Of a stretch of DNA of 64,000 nucleotides, positions 25,783-34,537 are shown piece after piece; the first letter of the stretch is position 1, and each line of letters opens with the position of its first letter. The translations under genes were made by a program, and so were the position numbers. This stretch comes from Thermosipho sp. (in: thermotogales) (GTDB lineage: Bacteria > Thermotogota > Thermotogae > Thermotogales > Fervidobacteriaceae). The notes under the pieces are model-generated. The model was not told the origin of the DNA. It did no database searches and worked only from the letters and a program-made list of their open reading frames with translations. The stretch is from positions 43,901 to 107,900 of the forward strand of contig JACDOA010000004.1 in assembly GCA_017656335.1 (NCBI GenBank), written 5' to 3'.

Positions 25783-25962
25783 ATGGAAAAAGAGAAGGTA
25801 TTAGAATTATTGAAAAAAGAAGGAAAACCAATGAAAACAGGTGAAATTGCTGAGAAATTGAGTTTTGATTCAAAAACAGTTAGTAAAATAATTAAAGAGT
25901 TAAAGGAAGAAGGTAAAATAGAGTCACCAAAAAGATGTTATTATAAGGCAAAGGGGGTATAA
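25783..25962 (+). CDS. Small (59 aa) winged-helix DNA-binding protein, absent from the supplied ORF track
   Basis: My translation: [62 protein letters not shown] directly after the ferritin stop, stop 2 nt before the SOR start; wHTH-like pattern. Confidence 0.8.
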   Translation: MEKEKVLELLKKEGKPMKTGEIAEKLSFDSKTVSKIIKELKEEGKIESPKRCYYKAKGV

Positions 25963-25964
25963 TT

Positions 25965-26339
25965 ATGAAAAAATTATTTAAATGTGAAAAGTGTGGAAAT
26001 ATTGTTGAACTTATTCATGAGGGTGGAGGGGTTCTATATTGTTGTGGTGAACCAATGAAATTACTTGAAGAAAAAACTGCTGATACATCTGAAGAAAAGC
26101 ATGTTCCATATATCGAAGAAGCCGAAAATGGCTATTTAGTTAGAGTTGGAGAAAATGCTTTACATCCAATGGAAGAGAAACATTATATTGAATGGATAGA
26201 GATTGAAGTTGATGGTATATCGCATCGAAAGTATCTTAGACCCGGGGACAAACCAGAAGCAGTATTTGAAATTTCCAAAGGAAAAATAGTAAAAGCAAGA
26301 GAATATTGTAATATTCATGGATTATGGATGAAAAAATAA
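25965..26339 (+). CDS. dfx: Desulfoferrodoxin / superoxide reductase
   Basis: N-terminal CEKCGN..YCCGEPM desulforedoxin site; [29 protein letters not shown]. Confidence 0.95.
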   Translation: MKKLFKCEKCGNIVELIHEGGGVLYCCGEPMKLLEEKTADTSEEKHVPYIEEAENGYLVRVGENALHPMEEKHYIEWIEIEVDGISHRKYLRPGDKPEAVFEISKGKIVKAREYCNIHGLWMKK

Positions 26340-26372
26340 TTAATAATTTTTAAATTTTAAAGAATAATATTT

Positions 26373-26402
26373 TAGCTCTGGCATAATCCAGAGCTATTTT
26401 TT
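26373..26402 (+). terminator. Intrinsic terminator
   Basis: TAGCTCTGG-CATAAT-CCAGAGCTA followed by TTTTTTA. Confidence 0.88.
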
Positions 26403-26442
26403 ATATTTTAATTAATGAAATAATAATTATGCTATATTAGTA

Positions 26443-26471
26443 TTGACAAATAGTCATTAGTGATGTAAAAT
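26443..26471 (+). promoter_or_regulatory. Candidate sigma-A promoter for DUF5320-like genes
   Basis: TTGACA (26443-26448), 17-nt spacer, TAAAAT (26466-26471). Confidence 0.7.
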
Positions 26472-26506
26472 ATTTATGGAATGGAAATGTATAGGGAGGT
26501 GTAAAT

Positions 26507-26740
26507 ATGTGGAGGTATAGACGATTTGGACCGGGATTTGGATATGGAAGGGGCCGTGGTTATGGAAGAGGATTTGGATATGGATTTGCACCATATCGCT
26601 ATGAACCGAGAGACGAGAGAATGTTTTTAGAAGATGAAAAACAAATGTTGCTTGAATATAAGGAATATTTGAAAAGTGAACTTTCGTTTTTAGAAGAAAG
26701 ATTGAAGGAAATTGATGAGTTTTTAAAGGGAGGTGAATAA
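26507..26740 (+). CDS. Gly/Arg/Tyr-rich DUF5320-like small protein with C-terminal coiled coil
   Basis: GPGFGYGRGRGYGRGFGYG followed by LLEYKEYLKSELSFLEERLKEIDEFLKGG. Confidence 0.8.
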   Translation: MWRYRRFGPGFGYGRGRGYGRGFGYGFAPYRYEPRDERMFLEDEKQMLLEYKEYLKSELSFLEERLKEIDEFLKGGE

Positions 26741-26741
26741 C

Positions 26742-27002
26742 ATGCCAGGATTTGATGGAACAGGACCATTAGGAACAGGACCCATTGGTTGGAGAAGAGG
26801 ATTTTGTGGTACATCTTATGCAAGAAATATTTGGTTTAATCCTTATGTGCCTTCCAATGTTGGATATGGAAGAAATTATGGTTTAGGATATGGAAGAGGT
26901 CTTGGATGGAGATTTGGAAATAGGGGAGGATTTGGATGGGGCCGTGGATATGGAAGAGGATTAGGATTTATGGGTGGCAGAGGTTTTGGAAGAAGATTTT
27001 AG
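26742..27002 (+). CDS. Gly/Arg-rich DUF5320-like protein
   Basis: Starts MPGFDGTGPLGTGPIGWRRGFC, the characteristic DUF5320 N-terminus, then a G/R/F-rich tail. Confidence 0.85.
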   Translation: MPGFDGTGPLGTGPIGWRRGFCGTSYARNIWFNPYVPSNVGYGRNYGLGYGRGLGWRFGNRGGFGWGRGYGRGLGFMGGRGFGRRF

Positions 27003-27078
27003 TAAAAAATGATTTTTTCACTTATGATTTTTTTGAAAACGTTGCGTAACAAAAATCGTTTTCTCCCTTTGAACAGAA

Positions 27079-27119
27079 TGGCTTCGGTATCATATCATCA
27101 TACCGAAGCCATGTTTTTT
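27079..27119 (+). terminator. Intrinsic terminator
   Basis: ATGGCTTCGGTAT..ATACCGAAGCCAT stem followed by GTTTTTTA. Confidence 0.85.
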
Positions 27120-27325
27120 AATAATTAATGCAAAATATAAAAAATTTGCATTTTATTTCAATAAATTGCTTCTTATCTACAGTTAATTTATGCTAGAGAA
27201 AGTAGTTTTTCCTGGTTAGATATTTTTGTCGTTATAGAAGAGTTTTCACTTTATTAATTTAGGTCTTTTATTGAGAAATATTGAGATAATTTTTTGTTAT
27301 AATATACTTGAAAGAAGGGATAATA

Positions 27326-28240
27326 ATGAGTTTTGTTTATGGAATAGTGCCTTCCAGAAGATTAGGAAGATCTTTGGGTGTATCACCTATACCATTTAAA
27401 CTTTGTAATTATTCATGCATATATTGTCAATTAGGTAGAACTTATAATATGACTAATGAGAGAAAAACTTTTTTCCCTCCAGAGGATATTCTCGAGGAAT
27501 TGAAGAATTTTATTAGGATTTATGATAATAGGAATTTTGACGTTGTTACTATTGTTAGTGAGGGGGAACCCCTCTTATATACTCCTCTTGCCGTTCTTAT
27601 TGAAGGTATTAAGAAAATAACTTCAAAGAATGTAGTCTTAATTACAAATGGCTCCTTATTTTATGAAAAGGGTGTGAGAAAAGCGGTTGAAAAATGTGAT
27701 ATTATAATGCCTACACTTGATGCATGGAATGAGAAAAGCTTTAAAATTATAAATCGTCCTTATGGTAAAATCAGTTATGAAATGATGTATAATGGGTTGC
27801 TCAAGTTAAGGGAGGAATTTAGGGGACAAATTTGGCTTGAAGTTATGTTGATAAAAGGTGTTAATGATTCAGTTGAAAGTATAAAGAAATTAAAAGAAAA
27901 AATTGAGAAAATCCAACCTGAAAAAGTTTATGTGAATGTTCCTATAAGACCACCTGCTGAAGATTGGGTAAAAATTCCAGATAAAGAAAATATAGAATAT
28001 GCTAAGAAAGAATTAAATGCTTATACAATTGAAAAGCAAGCTGTTGGAAGTTTCTTGACTATAAACAATGATTACAATTCAGTTGTTGATATCTTAAAAA
28101 GACATCCTTTGCGAATAAATGAAATAAAAAATAATTTTAAAAAGAGTAATGAAATAATAGCAAAATTGTTCAAAGATCCAAAAATAGAGAAATATGTTTA
28201 TAATGAAACTGTTTATTTTAGATACAAAAACTGGAGGTGA
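27326..28240 (+). CDS. Radical SAM protein
   Basis: CNYSCIYCQLG cluster motif; start at MSFVYGIVPSRRLGRSLGVSPIP. Confidence 0.92.
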   Translation: MSFVYGIVPSRRLGRSLGVSPIPFKLCNYSCIYCQLGRTYNMTNERKTFFPPEDILEELKNFIRIYDNRNFDVVTIVSEGEPLLYTPLAVLIEGIKKITSKNVVLITNGSLFYEKGVRKAVEKCDIIMPTLDAWNEKSFKIINRPYGKISYEMMYNGLLKLREEFRGQIWLEVMLIKGVNDSVESIKKLKEKIEKIQPEKVYVNVPIRPPAEDWVKIPDKENIEYAKKELNAYTIEKQAVGSFLTINNDYNSVVDILKRHPLRINEIKNNFKKSNEIIAKLFKDPKIEKYVYNETVYFRYKNWR

Positions 28241-28244
28241 ATCT

Positions 28245-28619
28245 GTGCCTAGAGGTTTTGGTAAAGGGTATCGTGGAAGAAAAGGTTTTGTAATGGGAGA
28301 TTTTTTAGCTGCTAGTTTGTTATTACTTTTAAAAAAGAAACCTTCACATGGATATGAATTAGTCCAAAGACTTCTGGAAACTAATTTTTATAATTTTGAA
28401 CATGATCCCGCTGTAGTATATAATTTGTTACGAAAGCTGGAATTAAGTGGTTTTATAACATTTGATTTAGAAGCGGGTGGAGGTCCTTTTAGAAAAGTTT
28501 ATAGAATAACATCTGAAGGTGAAAAATATCTAAATATCATATCAAAGGAGATTGAAGATTTGTATAAACAGCTAGATCTTTTTTTGAGGGAATATGGTAA
28601 TTTAAAAAATAAAGATTAG
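28245..28619 (+). CDS. PadR-family regulator with Gly/Arg-rich N-terminus
   Basis: GTG start; PRGFGKGYRGRKGF then LLLLKKKPSHGYELVQRL PadR wHTH. Confidence 0.87.
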   Translation: MPRGFGKGYRGRKGFVMGDFLAASLLLLLKKKPSHGYELVQRLLETNFYNFEHDPAVVYNLLRKLELSGFITFDLEAGGGPFRKVYRITSEGEKYLNIISKEIEDLYKQLDLFLREYGNLKNKD

Positions 28620-28629
28620 GGGGATTTTT

Positions 28630-29196
28630 ATGGTTGGAAAAGTTACAGTTATTACTGGTCCTATGTATTCAGGGAAAACTACAGAACTTTTGTCTTTTGT
28701 GGAAATATATAATATAGGAAAGAAAAAAACAATTGTTTTTAAACCATCCATTGATAACAGATATGGAATCGATACAGTTTCTACTCATACAGGATTTCAA
28801 GTAAAAGCGTTTAGAATTTCTAGTTCTAAGGAAATACTTGATTATATTACTGATGATATTGATGCAGTTTTTGTTGATGAAGTACAATTTTTGGATGTTA
28901 ATTTAGTTGATATAGTAAAAAAATTGGTATTTGATGGTATAGATGTTTATTGTGCTGGATTGGATATTTCATACTTGGAAAATCCTTTTGAAACTACTTC
29001 AAAGCTTTTAGCAATTGCTGATGAAGTTATTAAGAAAAAAGCTGTTTGTGAAAAATGTGGAGAACATCGGGCAACTTATTCTTATAAAACAGTTCCTGAT
29101 GGTGGTGAAATTGATGTAGGTGGAAAAGATAAGTATATAGCAATTTGCAGGGAATGTCTAAGAAAATTGAAAAAAACAAAGGAGGTGTCAAAATGA
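28630..29196 (+). CDS. tdk: Thymidine kinase
   Basis: GPMYSGKTTELL, DEVQFLD, CEKCGEHRATYSYK. Confidence 0.95.
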   Translation: MVGKVTVITGPMYSGKTTELLSFVEIYNIGKKKTIVFKPSIDNRYGIDTVSTHTGFQVKAFRISSSKEILDYITDDIDAVFVDEVQFLDVNLVDIVKKLVFDGIDVYCAGLDISYLENPFETTSKLLAIADEVIKKKAVCEKCGEHRATYSYKTVPDGGEIDVGGKDKYIAICRECLRKLKKTKEVSK

Positions 29197-31001
29197 AAAA
29201 GTTATTCGTTCTGTTTTTTGTTTTAAGTTTTATTTTATTTTTATTTGCTGAAAGTATTAATATTGTTATATTACACACAAGTGATTTACATGGGAATATA
29301 TATCCTATTAACTATGCAACCAATAAACCGTCGGATGTGGGATTGGCAAAAATTGCTACTTTGGTAAAACAAATTAAAAATCAATATCAAAATGTTCTTT
29401 TAATTGATTCAGGAGATTTGATACAAGGTACTCCTTTGGAGTATTATCATGCAAAAGTTGACAACAAACCAGTAGATCCAATGGTTTTAGTTATGAACAA
29501 ACTCGGATATTCATCATGGGTTTTAGGTAATCATGAATTTAATTATGGATTGGAAATTTTAAACAAAGCAATTTCTGAAGCACAATTTCCGGTTCTAAGT
29601 GCGAATATTGTAAAAAAAGATACTGGAGAACCTGCTTTTAAACCATATCATATAGTTATTGTTGATGGAATAAAAATTGGTATCTTAGGGTTAACAACAA
29701 AGTTTATACCTAGTTGGGAAGATCCAAAAAATATTGTGGGACTTGAATTTTTGGATCCAGTAGAAGTTGCAAAAAAGTATGTAGAAATTTTAAGAAATGA
29801 AGAAAATGTAGATGTTTTAATTGTTGCTTATCATGGAGGCTTAGAAAGAGATCCAGAAACTGGTGAACCAACGGAGGAATTAACAGGTGAAGATCAGGCC
29901 TATCAACTTTTGAAGGAAGTTCATGGAATTGATGTTTTGTTATTAGGGCATCAGCATAGGGTTATTGCAACAAAAATAGATGATATACCGGTATCAATGC
30001 CTGGAAATTGGGGGAAATATCTTGGAAAAGTTGTTTTAAAATTAGAAAAAGAAGATAAAGGTTGGAAAATTATTGATAGCACAGTTGAGCAGTTGTCTGT
30101 TAAAGATATTGAACCTGACAATGAAATAATTTCATTAACTAAGGATTATGAAGAGAAAGTTCAAACATGGCTTGATCAACCGATTGGTTATGCTAAAGGT
30201 GATTTTTGGATAGAAGATCCTTTGTTTGCCAGGTTGGAAGATAATAGTTTAATTGAGTTTGTTAATAAAGTTCAAATGCTTTACAGCGGTGCTAAAATAT
30301 CTTCTACAGCTTTATTTAATAACGATATAAAAGGTTGGAAAACTGGCCCAATTACATTAAGAGATGTATATGGAGTATATATTTATCCTAATACTTTAAA
30401 AGTTATAAAGGTTAAAGGCAGAGATATTAAAAATGCTTTGGAAAAAAGTGCTGATTATTTTGTATATAAAAATTACAAAGCTGATGTTAACAAAAGTTGG
30501 ATAGAACCAAAACCAAGACATTATAATTATGATATGTGGGAGGGAATTTCATATAAAATTGTTTTAAATAAACCTTCGGGAGAAAGAATTGTTGACTTGA
30601 TGTTTAATGGAAAACCTTTAGAAATGGATGAGGATTATGAAATAGTGTTAAATAATTATCGGGCTGGTGGTGGTGGCGGTTATGATATGTTTAAAGGAAA
30701 ACCAGTTGTTAGAGAAGTTATGATGGAAGTTGCTGAACTTATAGCAGATTACATTATGGAACATAAGGTAATCAGTTCCAGTCTTGATCATAATTGGGAG
30801 GCCGTTGTTCAGTTTGAATATGTTGTAGAAGACGGAGATAATTTATGGAACCTTTCTAAGATCTTGGGAGTTTCGCTTGCTGACTTAATTAGATGGAATA
30901 AAATAAAAAATCCAGATTTAATATTCCCTGGTATGAAATTAGTTTATTTCAAAAATTATATTGATACATTTCCTCCAATTAAAGAAGTTGTAGGGTATTA
31001 A
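29193..31001 (+). CDS. 5'-nucleotidase / 2',3'-cyclic phosphodiesterase family (UshA-like) with C-terminal LysM domain
   Basis: Signal peptide; ILHTSDLHGNIYP, VLGNHEFNYG, LLLGHQHR; C-terminal YVVEDGDNLWNLSKILGVSLADLIRWNKI LysM. Confidence 0.93.
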   Translation: MKKLFVLFFVLSFILFLFAESINIVILHTSDLHGNIYPINYATNKPSDVGLAKIATLVKQIKNQYQNVLLIDSGDLIQGTPLEYYHAKVDNKPVDPMVLVMNKLGYSSWVLGNHEFNYGLEILNKAISEAQFPVLSANIVKKDTGEPAFKPYHIVIVDGIKIGILGLTTKFIPSWEDPKNIVGLEFLDPVEVAKKYVEILRNEENVDVLIVAYHGGLERDPETGEPTEELTGEDQAYQLLKEVHGIDVLLLGHQHRVIATKIDDIPVSMPGNWGKYLGKVVLKLEKEDKGWKIIDSTVEQLSVKDIEPDNEIISLTKDYEEKVQTWLDQPIGYAKGDFWIEDPLFARLEDNSLIEFVNKVQMLYSGAKISSTALFNNDIKGWKTGPITLRDVYGVYIYPNTLKVIKVKGRDIKNALEKSADYFVYKNYKADVNKSWIEPKPRHYNYDMWEGISYKIVLNKPSGERIVDLMFNGKPLEMDEDYEIVLNNYRAGGGGGYDMFKGKPVVREVMMEVAELIADYIMEHKVISSSLDHNWEAVVQFEYVVEDGDNLWNLSKILGVSLADLIRWNKIKNPDLIFPGMKLVYFKNYIDTFPPIKEVVGY

Positions 31002-31037
31002 TAAATTACGGGGACCATTTGGCCCCCGTAATTTTTA
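31002..31037. terminator. Bidirectional terminator between convergent genes
   Basis: AAATTACGGGG..CCCCCGTAATTTTT stem with A/T runs on both sides. Confidence 0.85.
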
Positions 31038-31676
31038 TAGTCCAAGTTCTTCTAGTACTAAAATTACTTTAATTCTTCCAGGAAAACGATATCCAGATTC
31101 AATAATGACGAAGTAATTACATATTCGTTGATATGAAGAACAATCAACACAGGAACCAACTTGTGTACATGGTGTATTTAAATTTAATCTTCTTGAGTTC
31201 ATTGGAGAAATATATCGGATTCTTTCGCGTGCTTCATTTACATTTTTTACAATCTTATTTACACTAGTTACTAAAATAACATTTTTAGGTCCATAGATAA
31301 CAGCAGCTACTCTATTTCCATTTCCATCTAAAAGTGCAATTTCGCCGTCTTCTGTTATTGCATTTGCACTACAGACATAATAATCAGCATAAAAAGCTTT
31401 TTTTTCTATTTCTTCTTTTTCTGCTCGTGTTTTAGCAATATATCTATCTAAAAAGTTATAATTACCATTTCTAAATAGTTCCAAAGCGCCAATTTGTGTC
31501 AGAGTTAAAGAGCCACCTGTCGCTACTGTAGAGTTTTCAGGAATAAGATTTTTGAGAGTTTCTAAAGCTTCTCTAGAATCTTTTGCTATGTAAACTTCAT
31601 GACCTTTTTTATTCAAAGAATCAGATACTTTATTTGCAATAGAGTGGTATTTCCATTGATATAACTTGCTTCTCAT
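31035..31676 (-). CDS. LUD-domain (LutC/YkgG-like) protein
   Basis: ATGGSLTLTQIGALELF, CSANAITEDGEIALLDGNGNRVAAVIYGPKNVILV. Confidence 0.88.
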   Translation of the reverse strand: MRSKLYQWKYHSIANKVSDSLNKKGHEVYIAKDSREALETLKNLIPENSTVATGGSLTLTQIGALELFRNGNYNFLDRYIAKTRAEKEEIEKKAFYADYYVCSANAITEDGEIALLDGNGNRVAAVIYGPKNVILVTSVNKIVKNVNEARERIRYISPMNSRRLNLNTPCTQVGSCVDCSSYQRICNYFVIIESGYRFPGRIKVILVLEELGL

Positions 31677-31677
31677 A

Positions 31678-32310
31678 CTATCTACTTCCTTCCCTTCCGA
31701 TTTTAAATGCTAAAGTTTTAAATGATAACGTTATATCAACTTCTTCAACAGGTATATTAGTTCTAAGCTTTACAGGTGCAAAATTTACTATACCCTTGAT
31801 TCCAAGTTTTTCCAATTCTTCAGTAACCATTTGGGCAGCATTTTCAGGAACTGCTATAACTGCAATTTCAATAATATTTTTCTTTGCAAATTCATGAAGT
31901 TGAGAAATGTGTTGTATAGTTAATTTGCCTATTTTTTTACCTACTTTTGAGCGATCAGCATCAAAAACGCCAATGATGTTAAATTTTTCTTTTTTAAGCC
32001 CTGGATAATTTACAAGTGCACTTCCAATATTTCCTGCGCCGATAATTATTACATTCCAATTTTTATCTACTCCTATAATTGTTTCAAGCTTTTTGATTAA
32101 ATTTTCAACATTATATCCTACTCCGCGTTTTCCGAATTCACCGAAATAGGATAAGTCCTTTCTAATCTGACTTGATTTAATTCCAAGTCTAGATGCAATA
32201 TCTTTAGAGGCGACATATTCGATACCTTCATCATATAACTTATTTAAACAACGATAATAAAGTCCCAGTCTTCTAACAACAGGATTTGGGATTTTTTGGT
32301 CTTCTTTCAT
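31678..32310 (-). CDS. rex: Redox-sensing transcriptional repressor Rex
   Basis: IKSSQIRKDLSYFGEFGKRGVGY and IIGAGNIGSALVNY Rossmann motif. Confidence 0.96.
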   Translation of the reverse strand: MKEDQKIPNPVVRRLGLYYRCLNKLYDEGIEYVASKDIASRLGIKSSQIRKDLSYFGEFGKRGVGYNVENLIKKLETIIGVDKNWNVIIIGAGNIGSALVNYPGLKKEKFNIIGVFDADRSKVGKKIGKLTIQHISQLHEFAKKNIIEIAVIAVPENAAQMVTEELEKLGIKGIVNFAPVKLRTNIPVEEVDITLSFKTLAFKIGREGSR

Positions 32311-32327
32311 TCTTTGATCCCCCTTTC

Positions 32328-32355
32328 AATAATTGTGAACTTAGTCACAATTATT
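32328..32355. promoter_or_regulatory. Rex operator overlapping the rex -10
   Basis: AATAATTGTGA-ACTTAG-TCACAATTATT, perfect 11-bp arms; core TTGTGA-N6-TCACAA fits the Rex consensus; minus-strand TATAAT at 32358-32353. Confidence 0.88.
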
Positions 32356-32435
32356 ATACAATAAAATTCACAAATAAAAAACAGAAAATTTTTCAAAAAA
32401 TAAAGATTTTAAAGTGAAAATTCCAAAAAATTAAT

Positions 32436-32463
32436 TTGATAAAATTGAAAAATATGATAAAAT
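32436..32463 (+). promoter_or_regulatory. Candidate promoter for Mbx operon
   Basis: TTGATA (32436-32441), 16-nt spacer, TAAAAT (32458-32463). Confidence 0.4.
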
Positions 32464-32526
32464 ATCTACAGTTAATTTCGACAAAAATTATCCAAAAAAG
32501 ATAATTCCTATAAAGGAGGGAGTTAA

Positions 32527-33009
32527 ATGTCTTTTTCAGTTTTTATTGTGACTTTTTTCACTTGGTTACTTTTAACTAGTTTTACTGATGTTAAAGAAAT
32601 TTTAGTTGGTTTTTTTGCATCTTTGGTTGTTTCAGTTGTTATGAAACGTTATTATGGAATTCGTTTTGATTTAAAATTTCCTTTAAGAGTTATCAAGTTT
32701 ATTTTTATTTATTTACCTGTATTTATTTGGAAAATGATTCTTGCAAATTTTGATGTAGCATTTCGTGTATTAAACCCTTCCTTACCCTTAAATCCTGGAT
32801 TTGTCAAAGTTAAAACTGATTTAAAAAAACAATCTTCAAAGCTTATGCTTGCTAATTCAATAACTTTAACCCCTGGAACTTTAACTTTAGATGTTAAAGA
32901 AGATGAACTTTGTATTCACTGGATTGATGTAAAAAGTTTAGATGAACAGATCAAGAAAAGAAAGATTTCAGGAGTCTTTGAAAAAATTTTAAAGGGGGTA
33001 TTTGAATGA
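32527..33009 (+). CDS. MnhE/MbxA-like subunit
   Basis: Multi-TM MnhE-like; LMLANSITLTPGTLTLDVKEDELCIHWID. Confidence 0.92.
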   Translation: MSFSVFIVTFFTWLLLTSFTDVKEILVGFFASLVVSVVMKRYYGIRFDLKFPLRVIKFIFIYLPVFIWKMILANFDVAFRVLNPSLPLNPGFVKVKTDLKKQSSKLMLANSITLTPGTLTLDVKEDELCIHWIDVKSLDEQIKKRKISGVFEKILKGVFE

Positions 33010-33263
33010 ATGTTTTGAATTATATTTATTTTATATTAGTGGGATTTGGTGTTTTATTTTCATTTTTGAGAATGCTATTAGGTCCAACAAGTGCTGATAG
33101 ATTAGCTGCTTTAGATACTTTAAATGTTGTTTTAACTGGTACTATTGTGTTTTTAGCACTTGTTTTTAAAAATGGATTGTATTTAGATATTGCTCTAGTT
33201 TATGGACTTCTTTCCTTTGTTGAGACCGTTTTAATTGCTCGATACTTGGAGGGGAAAAAATGA
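33006..33263 (+). CDS. MnhF/MbxB-like subunit
   Basis: RMLLGPTSADRLAALDTLNV. Confidence 0.9.
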   Translation: MNVLNYIYFILVGFGVLFSFLRMLLGPTSADRLAALDTLNVVLTGTIVFLALVFKNGLYLDIALVYGLLSFVETVLIARYLEGKK

Positions 33264-33580
33264 TAATATTAGGATATATTTTTATAGGAATTGGTGCATT
33301 TTTCTATTTTTTGGGTGGCCTAGGAATATTAAGAATGCCTGATGTTTATAACCGGCTTCAAGCTGGTACAAAAGCTACCACGTTAGGTTCATTTTCAGTT
33401 ATATTGGGTGTTGGTTTTGTAAATATGGATTATTTACCTAAAGCCCTTTTAATTATTGCTTTTATTGCTTTGACAAATCCTGTTGGGAGTTCGGTCCTGG
33501 CAAGAGCTGCTTATTTGATTGGAATAAAACCTACCGCTAAAACAAAAGTTGATGAATGTAAAGGCGGTGATGAAATATGA
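33260..33580 (+). CDS. MnhG/MbxC-like subunit
   Basis: GGLGILRMPDVYNRLQAGTKATTLG. Confidence 0.93.
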   Translation: MIILGYIFIGIGAFFYFLGGLGILRMPDVYNRLQAGTKATTLGSFSVILGVGFVNMDYLPKALLIIAFIALTNPVGSSVLARAAYLIGIKPTAKTKVDECKGGDEI

Positions 33581-33819
33581 TAAATGTAATCATTATATTT
33601 ATAGGAATTTTGATGGCAATTTCTGCAATTTTTGCTGTTGAATCTAAGAAGATTATTGATTCCTTTATTGCGCTTTCTTTAATGAGTTTATTATCAGTGT
33701 TTTTGTTTGTAATTATGAAAGCACCAGATGTAGCAATTACAGAAGCTTCAGTTGGTGCAGGATTAACAACAGCAGTATTAGTTTTGGCTTTAAGAAAAAT
33801 AGGTGGTGATAAAGAATGA
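33577..33819 (+). CDS. MbxD-like (DUF4040) subunit
   Basis: IMKAPDVAITEASVGAGLTTAVLVLAL. Confidence 0.9.
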   Translation: MINVIIIFIGILMAISAIFAVESKKIIDSFIALSLMSLLSVFLFVIMKAPDVAITEASVGAGLTTAVLVLALRKIGGDKE

Positions 33820-34535
33820 GAAGATTTTTATCTGCACTTATTGTATTAGGATTAATAATGTTTTTTATCAGTACTCTTCCATTAATACCTGAATTTGGTA
33901 AAGCATCTTTGTCAAAGGTTTCTCGAGCATTTATTGATAAAGATGTTAATGGAAATGGAGGAAATATTCAATACGGTGTATCTAAGGATTTAGAAAACGG
34001 AGCTGCTAATGTTGTAACTTCAATTGTTGTTGATTACAGGTCTTTTGATACTTTAGGAGAAGTGACAGTTTTGTTTACTTCCGCTTTAGGAGTTGGAATA
34101 ATTTTATCTGGTTATAAAAGAAAAAAATTTGGAAGAGAACCTAATTTTATTTTAAGAGTATCTGTTGGAATACTTTTGCCGTTAATATTATTGTTTGGAG
34201 CATATGTTTTTATACATGGTCATCTTACTCCTGGAGGAGGTTTTCCAGGTGGTACGATAATTGCTGCTGGAATACTCCTTCTTTATTTATCTAACGAAGA
34301 ATTTGATTTGTCAAAAACAGTAAAATTTGTTGAAGGAATTTCAGGTAGTTTATATGTTATTGTAGGACTTTTAGGATTAGCTGTTAGTGGAGTGTTTTTG
34401 ATCAATTTCCTTCCTACAGGAGTGGTTGGAAATCTATTTAGTTCTGGTATTGTACCGATTATTTATATTTTAATTGGTTTTAAAGTTGGTGCCGAACTTT
34501 CAGGTATTGTTGCTGAACTTCATAGGGAGGGATAA
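33816..34535 (+). CDS. Fused MbxE-MbxF (MnhB-like) subunit
   Basis: N-terminal NVVTSIVVDYRSFDTLGEVTVLF (MbhE-like) joined to HGHLTPGGGFPGGTI (MnhB-like) in one 239-aa ORF. Confidence 0.85.
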   Translation: MRRFLSALIVLGLIMFFISTLPLIPEFGKASLSKVSRAFIDKDVNGNGGNIQYGVSKDLENGAANVVTSIVVDYRSFDTLGEVTVLFTSALGVGIILSGYKRKKFGREPNFILRVSVGILLPLILLFGAYVFIHGHLTPGGGFPGGTIIAAGILLLYLSNEEFDLSKTVKFVEGISGSLYVIVGLLGLAVSGVFLINFLPTGVVGNLFSSGIVPIIYILIGFKVGAELSGIVAELHREG

Positions 34536-34537
34536 AA

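Noticed and set aside
27177-27190. Shared string TCTACAGTTAATTT also seen near 32464
   Set aside because: Short AT-rich match in two intergenic regions with no further flanking similarity; likely chance.
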